This document shows, piece after piece, positions 10,763 through 21,900 of a stretch of DNA of 64,000 bases. The notes below the pieces were generated by a model. That model ran no database searches. It saw only the letters and a list, made by a program, of their open reading frames with translations, and was not told where the DNA came from. Made by a program: the position numbers and the translations under genes. The DNA is from Dentipellis sp. KUC8613 (Eukaryota > Basidiomycota > Agaricomycetes > Russulales > Hericiaceae). The stretch covers positions 942,569 through 1,006,568 of the forward strand of contig NSJX01000007.1 of the NCBI GenBank assembly GCA_002286715.1, read 5' to 3'. Each line of letters opens with the position of its first letter. Position 1 is the stretch's first letter.

Positions 10763-13194
10763 TAAAATCGCGTGAACAAGACTGAATTTTGATGGAACGG
10801 AATCCATTATATTCGAACTGCCTTGCGGTGCTGACCAAGGATGTCCCGCATCTGGTATATTCTTTCAGTTCTATAATTCTGACCTTCTGGATGTTCCGCA
10901 GGAGGCCAACGAAGAATATGGAGTAGCCTTCGTTGACGATACTGCATTCATTGCAGTTGCCGACACACTCGAGGAAGCAGCAGAAAAATTACGAGATATG
11001 ATGGAGCGACCAAATGGAGGCTTTGCATGGGCCGATTCGCACATGTGCGAATTCGCCGTGGACAAGTTCGCATTGATGGGTTTCACCAACAAGAAGCGGA
11101 AGGTCAGAGTACGTCGAAATGCCACCCGGAGAGCAGCGAAAGGTAAACGTAATGCAAAGACATACGAGCTACGCCCGGTCGAACGGCCAAGTATACGGCT
11201 GCGAGGAATTGTCATCAAACCGACTGAACTTCATAAATTCTTAGGTATCATTTTCGACCAAGCCCTTCGATTTTCTGAACACGGAGCCTTCGCCCTCAAG
11301 AAAGGAACCAAATGGATCAATCAGTTCCGTCGGGTTGCAAAACCTTCTAAAGGAATCGCAGGCAAACATATGAGGCGCTTCTACATCAGCGCGGTCGTTC
11401 CAAAAATGTTATACGGGGCCAGCATATTCCTCATTCCTCCCAGTAGTGGCGCGCGAGGCTCCAAGACCTTAATCACAAAACTCGGACGCGTACAACGAGC
11501 TGCAGGACTCTATATCACTGCCGCAATGAGAAGTACAGCCAATGTTATCGTTGACGCGCACGCTGATCTCCTTCCATTCCCTCTACTCGTCGACAAACAT
11601 TGTCACAGTGAAGCTATCCGCATAGCAACTCTACCAGAAACTCACCCTCTCCACTTGCATGCCCGAGAAGCTGCCAACGCCAACTTCACCAAGTCCAGCA
11701 AGTCACCGCTGCACCGTCTCATGCATACCTTCAACATCAAACCAGACAAATACGAGAAAATCAGCGCCGTCCGACGAGACCCGCACTGGACCCGTCCCTT
11801 CCCCGTCTACATAGCGCGCAACAAAGAAGATGCCAAACGCGACGACGAACACAACCACGATCAGTATAAAATCTACTCTGACGGATCGGGATACAAAGGA
11901 GGGATAGGGGCCGCCGCTGTCCTATTTCACAACGGTACCCGTGTCGAATCGTTACGAAAACACCTTGGATTACGCACTGAACACACAGTCTTTGAAGCAG
12001 AAGTCGTAGGAATTATTTTAGGACTTGAACTCATCCGGAAACACCCCCAAATGAAAGACGTATCCATCGGGCTAGACAACAAAGCCGCTATCGAAGCCTC
12101 CGCAACCACAGATGGCCGAGCGGGATCATACCTTGTCGACAAGGTTCACGACGCTATCGGAAAGCTGCAGGAAACGCGGGAAGGCCTAGGGTTTGGATTG
12201 CGATGGGTACCAGGGCACGTGGGGATAGAGGGCAACGAGGAGAGTGACAGAGATGCGAAGGAAGCAGCAGACCCAGAGGGAACGCAGTCAAGATTAAACG
12301 AGCTGCCTCAAGCGCTACGAGGACGACTACCGCTCAGCAAGACCACGGCCAAGCAGATCTTTGCAGAAAAGCTGAAGCAGCGGGCGCACACTCTGTTCGA
12401 AGACACGCACGCGGGACGCAAATTGCGAAGGATCGATGGACGGGCACCATCGCATCACTTCCGCAAAAACACCATAACTCTCTCCCGACGCCACACATCT
12501 CTTCTCCTCCAACTGAGATCCGGACACGCTGTTCTTAACAAACACATGCACACCATCGGAGTCGAAGAGTCGCCGACGTGTCCCGCGTGTGGGCAGCGCG
12601 ATGAGACCGTCCAGCACTTCCTCCTCTCATGTCCGGCACATGAGGCTAGCCGCCATCGCTTGGGGCGAGCGATCGGCAGGCGCGCCCTCTGCATCCCCTC
12701 CCTGTTGTCGGACCCCAAAGTCTTCCCGCATCTATTCCAATATGTGCACGAAACCGGCCGCTTCCCAGCAATCTGAACAGATCTCGCGAAACCACGATCG
12801 AGCGACAAGGTAGTCAACCTCACCGCAACGCGCAGCAAAACGCAGGCTCGGACTGCAAGATTGTTTCTCCCTTCGAACTCCCTCCTGATAGAATCCTCTC
12901 GCTTCACTCAAGTACTATACCACATCTCTCAGACTAATCCCTTCACTACTTACTTACTATAGTTTTCTGGCTGCTGTCCTAAGGACCTTTCGCGCCATAT
13001 TTCTACTTACACCCATCCACCACACCTTACACAGGTATCCTACGCCTCCGGGCTCATGCTGCGCTACACATACACACTACTTACATTCCTCGACCCGCAT
13101 CACTCGACACACATAGCTTAGACATACGGTAACCCTCCGCAACTGAAGCTATATGAGATTCAAAAAAAAAATAAAAAAAAAATAAAATCGCGTG
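10763..13194 (+). mobile_element. 5'-truncated non-LTR retrotransposon (LINE, Tad/I-like) with 12-bp target-site duplication
   Basis: A perfect 12-bp duplication, TAAAATCGCGTG, occurs at 10763-10774 and 13183-13194. Between the copies is a 2.4-kb insertion that starts inside a reverse-transcriptase domain and ends in an A-rich tail (13162-13182, runs of A broken by single T). Target duplication, abrupt 5' truncation and A tail are the marks of target-primed reverse transcription. The RT fragment, RNase H domain and C-terminal zinc knuckle point to the Tad1/I group common in fungi. The 3' UTR runs from 12777 to about 13160. The element lies right at the 3' end of the MYND gene on the opposite strand. 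Confidence 0.9.
10776..12776 (+). CDS. LINE ORF2 fragment: RT C-terminal part, RNase H, CCHC zinc knuckle
   Basis: The frame is open from the left insertion junction to the stop at 12774-12776 (666 codons) although its N-terminal endonuclease and most of the palm are missing. Visible: GADQGCPASGIFFQFYNSD (RT motif before the catalytic box), GVAFVDDTAF with the FVDD catalytic pair at 10929-10940, the RNase H domain beginning IYSDGSGYKGGIGAAAVLF at about 11868, RWVPGHVGIEGNEESD with the late RNase H motif, and CPACGQRDETVQHF-LLSCPAH near the C terminus (CCHC-type). Because 5' sequence is lost there is no native start codon; the first internal ATG is at 10998. The absence of internal stops suggests a recent insertion. 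Confidence 0.9.
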   Translation, partial: TRLNFDGTESIIFELPCGADQGCPASGIFFQFYNSDLLDVPQEANEEYGVAFVDDTAFIAVADTLEEAAEKLRDMMERPNGGFAWADSHMCEFAVDKFALMGFTNKKRKVRVRRNATRRAAKGKRNAKTYELRPVERPSIRLRGIVIKPTELHKFLGIIFDQALRFSEHGAFALKKGTKWINQFRRVAKPSKGIAGKHMRRFYISAVVPKMLYGASIFLIPPSSGARGSKTLITKLGRVQRAAGLYITAAMRSTANVIVDAHADLLPFPLLVDKHCHSEAIRIATLPETHPLHLHAREAANANFTKSSKSPLHRLMHTFNIKPDKYEKISAVRRDPHWTRPFPVYIARNKEDAKRDDEHNHDQYKIYSDGSGYKGGIGAAAVLFHNGTRVESLRKHLGLRTEHTVFEAEVVGIILGLELIRKHPQMKDVSIGLDNKAAIEASATTDGRAGSYLVDKVHDAIGKLQETREGLGFGLRWVPGHVGIEGNEESDRDAKEAADPEGTQSRLNELPQALRGRLPLSKTTAKQIFAEKLKQRAHTLFEDTHAGRKLRRIDGRAPSHHFRKNTITLSRRHTSLLLQLRSGHAVLNKHMHTIGVEESPTCPACGQRDETVQHFLLSCPAHEASRHRLGRAIGRRALCIPSLLSDPKVFPHLFQYVHETGRFPAI

Positions 13195-13210
13195 GGTTCA
13201 CCACGTTCGA

Positions 13211-14048
13211 TCAACTGCTGCAAATACGCCATGGCAAGCTTGGGATCGCCTTTGACGTTCCATCAAGTCCACGCCCCACTTGGTAGGCAGAATAGGGCGA
13301 GAAGACGTGACGCATCTCGTTTGAAGACATCTCGACTGTGGTAGGGAGGAAAGTAATCAGCACGCGAATACTGTCCTTCGGAGTGACCTGGCATGTCTCC
13401 ATCCGTTCGGCAAGCTTCTGTTCCACATCTTTATCATTCTCATCCATGTCACGCATTGTCTCTGCAAATCCTTCGTTTGTCTCGTAAGCAGTCCAGTGCA
13501 AGCAAGAAGGAATATGTAAGGATCTAGGGAACACAAAGCCAGATGGGACGTACGCGGAAGAGCTGCTGCCGGCGAGGAGGATCGGGTCGTTCGATCAACG
13601 TGATCCACATGCTAGAGCACAGGGTGTGAGTTGCGCCGGACTGGAAGAAATAAAATGATGTGAACGTATAAGTGAGTGTCGAGATAGTCCGGTGGCTTGT
13701 TTGGCAGGTCCATAAAGACGATTGACGAGAGAAATAAGGTTGATTTCCGTGTCATGATCCATTTGCCAGTGTTTAGTTCGGCATTCCACCGGGAGGCAGC
13801 TGGATTGTCAGAGAGCTCATGGGCAAGCTCGGCGACCGTCCGGCATTCGGATTTGTGGGACTCCCAATCAGCCTTCTGGCATTCCTTCGAACAGTAACTG
13901 ACAATCCTTATCTCAAGTGGAGAGGCAGGTCTTGATTGACATACTTGCATCGTGTGCACCTGCGTAGGTGCTGTTTCCCGGGTTGACGACGACAATGTGT
14001 GCAGAATGGTTCCACAATCCCCGCTAGGGAATGCACGACCAGCCCCAT
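13211..14048 (-). CDS. MYND-type zinc-finger protein; 3' end altered next to LINE insertion
   Basis: Exon 1 (13945-14048) ends in FCTHCRRQPGKQHLRRCTRC and exon 2 (from 13897 down) continues YCSKECQKADWESHKSEC, together a complete C6HC MYND finger joined over a 47-nt intron. Later exons are less certain: a segment WITLIERPDPPRRQQLFR near 13560-13610 and a frame from about 13490 containing DSIRVLITFLPTTVEMSS. The long frame stops at 13211, but a frame shifted by one base over 13195-13261 reads NVKGDPKLAMAYLQQLIERG and continues to the LINE junction, so the C terminus is probably frameshifted or misread. MYND fingers bind proline-rich peptides; no catalytic domain is visible. ATG at 14048 chosen because an in-frame stop precedes it. 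Confidence 0.65.
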
Positions 14049-14379
14049 CGCTGGGCGCGATGGTAAAGGGAATAGCGATCATATCGGGGGGGACAGTGGT
14101 ACCACTGATTTTTTTTCTTATTAGCCATGAAGACGTGAATGGTGAGCAAAAGGCGACTGCTTGTCAGTACGGGGTTACTGAATTATTTTTGCTTAGTGCT
14201 TCGAGTGATCCGACACCTAGTGGCGTCGCGCCGCGCAGGGAGTTCAGGGCAGGCATTCTCGCGATTTTCCTACGGCCACGTGCCCTGCCTGGCTCTTAAA
14301 TTGTTGTTTCAATTGGATTTACCAGCCATTCGCCTTCCACCGGCTCTCCTCCCTGACATATTTTCTGCCTGCCTCACAG
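14049..14379. promoter_or_regulatory. divergent promoter region, MYND gene / DHX37
   Basis: No gene supported. A short minus-strand frame starting at 14082 overlaps the MYND exon in the wrong phase for the zinc finger, so I treat it as a shadow. The region must serve both divergent genes. Confidence 0.35.
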
Positions 14380-17300
14380 ATGGATCGTCCAGAGCGCTAC
14401 AACTCGAAAGCCCGTGCGGTCCACAAAAAGGGGAAGATCAAGAAACCCAAGGTCATCGCAATTACTGCCGAGCCTGAAGATTCGAATGTCGAAATTCTAG
14501 CTCAGAAGTCTGAAGAGCAGAAGGAGCAGGACAGGAGGCTGAAGCTCAGGCAGGAGGTGTGGTATCTTCGATAGCCAATCTCACGTACGTTCCTGACTCT
14601 TGCGTTTCCGCAGTTGCTGGCTCAGACCGAGTCTAAGGCGTCGAGTAAGAAGAAGAAGAGACTCGAGAAATATATTGTTAGTCGTGCGCCCAACTTCGCA
14701 AAAGGTCGTGGATCCTGATACGTGCTTTAGGACAAGAAGCTGAAGAAGGAGGAACGCCTGGAACTGTTTGAGAGACTTGCGTGCGTTATCTTCGTAGTCT
14801 CACACACTCGCCTACATTCAACGAAATTATGTAGGAAGAGTCAGGCCGAACTCCCTACATCGCTGCATCTGCACTCCTCCTCTACTCTTGGTACTGGTAG
14901 AGCTCTTACTAACCAGGCTCTCCTTGATAAGCATGAAAACAAGGAAGTACGTCAGACGATGGAAGGTCGGTTAGGCAAACGAAGAAGAGGCGATAGGTTC
15001 AATGGGTTGAACGACGCTGACAGCGATGAAGAAGACGCCATATTGGACAAAGCTGCAACTATGGAAGTTGATATAGAAGACGGAAGCAAGCAGGAAGAAG
15101 GCTTTGAGCAAGAAGACTTCGTGCAAGAAGAGGGGTTGACTAGAGACAAACCTGTCGTGGTGGTGGATTCTAGCTTTTCAGCCCCATCAGAGCCGAACGC
15201 ACCACCCTTAGTGGGCAGTGCCCTGCAGCGCAACCCGAATGGATCCTTCGTCGCGCCACGGATTATCAGAAAAAAACAGAAGGGGAAGAGAGTAAGTTTT
15301 GTTGCACATGGCCTCGATGCAGGAGCTCACAGCCGTGTCTTATCTAGACAATTTTACAAAAATGGAAGCGACAGCCTGCTCAACCCGCCGTCCCAAGCGA
15401 TGAAGAATCAGACTCTTCTTTTGACAGTTCCGATTCCGCTAATGACACGCAGGAAGATGATGAGGAAGGAAGTGGTGGTGAGGAAGATGGATCTGAAGAG
15501 TCGGCGTCTGGTGGCGAAGGTGAAGCGTCAGGAGATAACGAGAGCGAAGAAGAGAACGAGGGAAGCACTCCACCCACCACCAAAAGGAAACGTGGTAACT
15601 TCAAAGCATGGGCAATGTCCCAGCTTAGTGCGGCGAAGGGTTATGTCGCGCCAGCGGCCCCAGAAGATTCCCCAAAAGCACCTGGGGAGCCGACCCTGCC
15701 GCCGGCGAAGAAGCGGAAAGTGGAAAATACCAAGCTTGGCGAGATACGTGGACCGCTTGGTGAAGAGTTGCAGCTACCTTCGACTTCTCTCGCGCGGCAT
15801 CTTCAAAAGGAAGGTGGCAAATTGACAGCAAAGACCAAAGTAGTATCGGTCAATCGGCCTGTAGACGTCGAAGAGGCAAGACGACTCTTGCCAATTATCG
15901 CTGAGGAGCAGCCGATCATGGAAGCCATCTTGCTCAATAACGTAGTCATCATCTGCGGTGAGACTGGTAGTGGAAAAACGACGCAGGTACCTCAGTTCCT
16001 GTACGAAGCCGGATTTGGATCTCCCGAGAGTGGTGAGTGGTCGTCCCTCTCTACTCGCGAGTACGCATCTAATTGCGGTCTCTTGCAGATAATCCGGGTA
16101 TGATCGGTATTACGCAACCTCGTCGCGTCGCTGCAATGTCCATGGCTGCACGAGTCTCGCATGAGCTGTCTCTGACATCCTCTCGTGTATCGTATCAAAT
16201 ACGCTATGACGCCACCGTCTCTCCATCGACGTCCATCAAGTTCATGACCGATGGTGTCCTGCTGCGAGAGCTCGCGGCAGACCTCTTGCTTGCAAAGTAC
16301 TCAGTGATCATCATCGACGAGGCGCACGAACGTAGCATGAACACGGACATCTTGATCGGCGTTCTCAGTCGAGTAATCAAGTTACGAGAGAAAATGTGGC
16401 AAGAAAATAAGAACGGCATTAGGGTATGTACATTATGAATCGCTTTGTGTGATTGAATTCATTCTTCCCTCCAGCCTCTCCGGCTAGTGATCATGTCTGC
16501 GACTTTGCGAGTGAGCGACTTTGCAGAAAACATGACTCTTTTCGCTACACCTCCGCCCATTATCAATGTTGCTGCCCGCCAACACCCTGTGACGATACAC
16601 TTCAATCGCCGGACTGTATCGGACTATGTAGGCGAAGCTGTTCGCAAGACCTCTAAGATACACGCCCGTCTACCACCAGGCGGTGTTCTGATCTTCCTGA
16701 CGGGACAAAATGAGATCACAGGCGCGTGCAGGAAATTGGAGGCTAAGTTTGGCGCGAAGGCATTGGAAGCGAAAAGAGAATGCAGACAGAATACCCAGAC
16801 ACGGTGGGATGCACAAAAGGTTTTCAAGGAGGTGTCGGTCCGGCCAGCACAAGCAGACCTCGAAGCTGAAGAAATAGACCTCGGTAATGCCGAAGATAAC
16901 GATCTAGCGCTCGATGTCGATGATGCGGAAGGGGCGGAGGAAGATCTGAATGCACTGGATACAGACGAGGAGTTCGACAACGAGTTAGGAATCGACACTG
17001 AAGAATCTGATAGTTAGTGCTTTTCCAACTGACAAGAATATTTGCTGACTTTTCTTAGCCCCTATGCATATTGTCCCTCTTTACTCGCTTCTTCCAAGCG
17101 ACAAACAGATGCGCGTGTTCCGGCCAGCACCAGAAGGGTCACGTCTTGTGGTTGTTGCCACTAATGTCGCAGAAACATCTCTCACGATCCCCGGCATTCG
17201 GTATGTTGTCGACTGTGGGCGTGCTAAAGAAGTGAGTCCAAACCGCTGCTGTGCAGTGAACTATAACCGATTACTCCTTTAGCGTAGGTATAATGTGGCG

Positions 17301-18782
17301 AACGGCATCCAATCCTTTCAAATCAGCTGGATCTCCAAGGCCTCAGCTGCTCAACGTGCTGGTCGTGCTGGTCGTACGGGTCCTGGGCACTGCTATCGCC
17401 TGTATTCATCAGCCGTGTTCGAAAACTACTTCGATCCATTCTCACAGCCGGAAATACTGCGTATGCCTATCGACGGCGTGGTATTGCAGATGAAGAGTAT
17501 GCATATCGACGCAGTTATTAACTTCCCTTTCCCCACGCCCCCCGACCGTGCTACATTACGACAAGCAGAAGCAATTCTTTGTCACCTAGGTGCCCTCGAC
17601 ATTTCGGCAATCCCACCAAAGGGCAATCCTGACGCTTTAGTCAGCACCGCGGGCGGTCAGATCACAGATTTAGGACGTACCATGTCCCTCTTCCCTTTGT
17701 CCCCGCGTTTCTCGAGAATGATTGTCAGCGGGCGCCAACATGGTTGCCTACCATACATCATCGCCATCGTATCTGCGCTGTCGGTCGGTGACCCTTTCTT
17801 ACGTGAAGAGGCTTTGGATCGAGAAGATGAGTCCGATGACGAGTCGGACTTCGATTTGGCTCATTTGACGAGCGATAAAGCGAATGCGAAGGAGGCGCGC
17901 AAGTTACGCAGACGGGTGTACTTCCAATCCCAGCAGGTGTGTCCTAACGCGGTGCAGCTCGATTTAGGAGTGACTTCATTGTTTTGTAGTTTCATGCATC
18001 TCTGGGAAATGGCATGAGTGATTTATTCCGTATTCTGTCTGTCGTCGGTGCATATGAGTATGCTGGAGGGGGCCTTGAATTTTGTAACGACCATTTCGTG
18101 AGACCGAAGGTCCGCAAGCTAATCACTCTTTTTGCATGCTACGCTTAACCTTACATTCATTAGGCTATGGAGGAAATCCACAAGCTCAGGGTGCAGATCA
18201 GTAGCATTGTCCGCTCGAATTTTCCAGGTGTCGACGCTGGTTTTGTCCCTAAACTCCCGCCGCCGAGTAATCTTCAGGTGGGCTCCACTTCAAGCAGTTC
18301 AATCTCGTGCTAACGCCTGATTCGTAGCTCAAAGTAATACGACAATTACTAACAGCAGGCTTCATCGATCAGGTAGCAGCTCGGAAAGACGTTGTTGAGA
18401 AAGATTCTGCCTCTGGCGAGCAACGATCAACTGCTAAAGGCGTGCCATACCGTGCACTGAACATTGAAGAGGACGTGTACATCCACCCATCTTCAGTGCT
18501 CGCGCAGGCAACCCCGCCAGATTACGTAGTATTTCATGAGATCATTCGGACTAGCAAGGCGTGGATGAAGGGTAAGAAAGATCATTTACTCAATTGCTCA
18601 CTGACTTACAATGATCTCCCGCAGGTCTCACTGTTGTAAATCCGGCTTGGCTGTCATCCCTTGGGAAAGGGTCTCTTTGCACATTCTCAAAACCTATGAA
18701 AAATAGCGCCGGTGAGATGATGGTTATACCGAAATTCGGTCCTCGTGGATGGGAACTCCCACCAGTAAAAGCGAAGGTGTAG
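14380..18782 (+). CDS. DHR1: DEAH-box RNA helicase DHX37/Dhr1 (Ecm16), small-subunit rRNA processing
   Basis: Thirteen exons: 14380-14556, 14614-14676, 14731-14780, 14835-15291, 15348-16032, 16089-16423, 16475-17012, 17059-17231, 17283-17936, 17990-18109, 18164-18277, 18328-18571, 18625-18782; 1255 aa. Order: basic N terminus ([19 protein letters not shown]), long acidic region, then helicase motifs [10 protein letters not shown], Ia [52 protein letters not shown], the HA2/ratchet region and an OB-fold C terminus ending LPPVKAKV. Length and architecture match Dhr1/DHX37, which dissociates U3 snoRNA from pre-rRNA in the nucleolus (family knowledge). An acidic block between motifs III and V ([19 protein letters not shown]) is also typical of this subfamily. 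All splice phases agree. Confidence 0.92.
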
Positions 18783-18999
18783 AATACATTACATATACAT
18801 AGTATACGGCTGATAATGTGCGAGGATGGCGAGAGCAGACGATGAAATATTGCGCGGGAAATAATTTAGATGGCCATGTGAGGTATCTAGGTATGGGCAG
18901 GTGAAAGATGCAATGCAATGGACAATGTGTAGATGTAAAGAGATGCTCATTAAGGTCTCCTTGCGGAGGGACCAGCGTCATCTGGACCGGGTCGCTATA

Positions 19000-21900
19000 T
19001 CAATGGCAGGCGTTAACTCGTGCGTTGTCTAAGTAATGTAGTCGTGTGTTCACCTTCTTCGCGTTTCTCGGAATGAATAGACTGGCTGCCTGCTTCTGAC
19101 GCTTGACGGGGGGGCGAGGCTTCTTGCTAGGACCATCATTCGCGTCTGCGGAACCGCCGGCGTCCGCTGGGGGTGGTCGTTTCTGCCCAGCCGATAGCCT
19201 GGGAGGTTGATTTTCTGCGACTGACGTGTTGGCTGGTGTGACTACCGGCGCAGCAGCGGGTAGAGGTCGCCGTTCAATATTGGCAGGTTGCACTGGGTTT
19301 GGTGCGTCAGAGGGCGGTTTCCTCGAGACAGCTGCTTTCAAATTTTGCGGAGTTGCTAGGTCAACAGGAATTGCCGGTGCAGGCTTGATCACAAAAGGCG
19401 CGATTCTAGCAGGTTTCGGGGGAGGCTGTATACGTGTATCTGCCCCAGGTGCTGTGAAGTAGCTGGTGTCCACCTGTATTGAAGCGGTTTAGGAAGCATT
19501 CCCATAATACGAAAAGACTATGAACTTACGTCGAGGAAGCATGAGCGAGATCTAGCATCAGCCACGATCTCTTTCCAATTTTCGTCGCTTCTTTCAAGTG
19601 TCGCGGCATGGCCCAAAATAAAGAGAGACGACCGAGCTCGAGTCAGGGCAACGTTCATACGACGTACGTCTGTCAGACTGTTGGGTCAGTGCAAGCAGCA
19701 GCACAATTCAGAAACTCTTTACCAGACAAGAAACCGATTTTCGTCAACCCCGGCCCCGCACGCACGCAAGACAAGATAATAATGTCTTTCTCTTGGCCTT
19801 GGAAACCATCGACAGTGTTGAAGACTATCTTGTCAGCAACTTCGATGCCAAACGTGCGCTCAAACGTTCGACGGAGCTCATCGAGTTGAGCACGGTACAT
19901 GGAGACAATGCCGATTCGGTAGTCGAAGTTTACGGAGGAGAACTCTTTTCGAAGACGAGAGAACAGCGCGACGGCCACTTGTACCTCCGTCAAATTGGAG
20001 ATTGAATGGAGTTTCTGTGTTTCTTTGCTGCCGTAGACGTTGAAGAACCGGTAAGGGCCAAACCTATCACTAACGTGCCATAGTTGTTTCGTCTTTTCGG
20101 CCATGTTCGGTCCATCTTGCAAGCGCCCGTGGTAGAAGACACGGCTAGGCAATTGGCTGATGTCTGGATGCATACGATATTGAATGCTGCAAATAATCAG
20201 ACAAAGTATTCATTGCATAACGTGTAGAACTCACCTCAGGAGATGCACGGCGTCTGGCCGTTGCTTCTGCAGTCTTACAAAGAGCGATTGATTATAATCG
20301 TATCGAGTTGCCTAGAGAGCGTTCTAGTAAATTCACGCAATCCAAGTACTGGATCTAGACTTACCTCCAGAGATATTACGGTGGGAGGCAATTGCTGAGG
20401 GTCTGAGAAATGTTATTACTCGTCAAGAGCTGCCATAAGATGATCATTACCTCCCACCATCACACATCGTGTGCAGCGATATTTCAAGGGAATCAACGAG
20501 CTCAGTTCAATAGCTTGGGCCGCTTCGTCAATTATGATCATGTCGAAGTCTAGTTGTTCGAGAACGTCGTGACCACTGCCAGACAAGGTACTGCAGATAA
20601 CATCGGCTTCGGAAAGAACCATCGCCCTGAACTTTCGACGAATGGCATCCAATGAACGATTGTCGGATTTCTGTTTGTCCTTTAAACGATCGAGTTGCTG
20701 GGTGAGAGCAACACGGCGGGAATTCAGCTTCTTAATGTCGTCCTCCAAGGCTAGCGTTTTCGCAGTGTTGTCGTGAATAGACATCAGCTCTTCTTGCTTC
20801 TCTTGTTTTTGTCGTCGTACTGAGTCTAAATCGGTACGGAGAACAGAGATTTCGCTACTAGAGTCTCTTGATGCTTGTTTTCCATTGTCACTCGCCTGCA
20901 GCTTCTGATCCACGAGGGTGTCCAGGGAGATGTCTTTGACACTTGCGCTGATGGACTTTTCAGCACCAACACGCACGACTTTGGGAATGACACTTCGTCG
21001 ACCTGAGCCGGATACTCCTTCCTTCAAACGATAGGCGACTTCGTCGATTGCTGCATTGCTTGGCGCACAAAGCAATATCTTCTTCGTAGGGAGCTTCTCC
21101 GCTGGAGCACTGCGTCCCACCTGCACGCTGGCAGCCGGACCGCGGCGGGAAGACAGGAATGCCTGTACCAAACCACAGATTGTTGACGTCTTACCCGTTC
21201 CTGGAGGACTGTTGGAACGGATGAGAGACGCCGATGGTAGAGGAAATGATGTTACTCACCCTTGAATCAGCGAGAAGCCGTCAGTCTGCAAGACACTTGC
21301 GATTGCCAAGGCCTGGGGTTGATTCACGTTGTAAGTAGACGCGGTCCGTTGCAGTTCACTCTCGTCGATGGCTGCCTTCCAGGCTAAATTTGGGTGCAGA
21401 ATCATTTCCGCGTAGTCGTAATACTGCATAGAAACCAGGGCACCGAATTCGCGATGCAGCGTGCTCAAACTGTGACATGCGGTCCTTTAATGGTAGTCAC
21501 ATGCACCAGATATCATACTTTACCTGAATACCTTGCACAAGGTCCAACTGGTATTAATTTGCAAACCAGGGTCAACAGTAGCGCCAAGAAAACAGCGGAT
21601 CGAGGCTTGTACAGGCTGAGGTCCGAAAGGCATGCTCTTGAAGCCCTGGGTTTTCCCCAGTATACACTTGCTGCCAGAAGGATGCCGAAGCAGCACAACG
21701 TCGGTCTCGGCAAGAAACCAGCCTTTGGACAGGGGCGAAGTAATGTTGATTTCGAGATCTATCCAGTCGTCGATGAATTGGCGAGACATTATCTTACACT
21801 CGAAGCGTTCTGGCTGCTCGTCTTTGGATTGCATGATTTGAGCCCAGCATTCAAGAAGCAATAGAGGCTGAAATACGCGACGATAATGGTCCATGTCCGT

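Noticed and set aside
14050..14126. Frame MANKKKNQWYHCPPRY... upstream of the MYND exon
   Set aside because: Out of phase with the MYND finger and ends quickly; most likely 5' leader.
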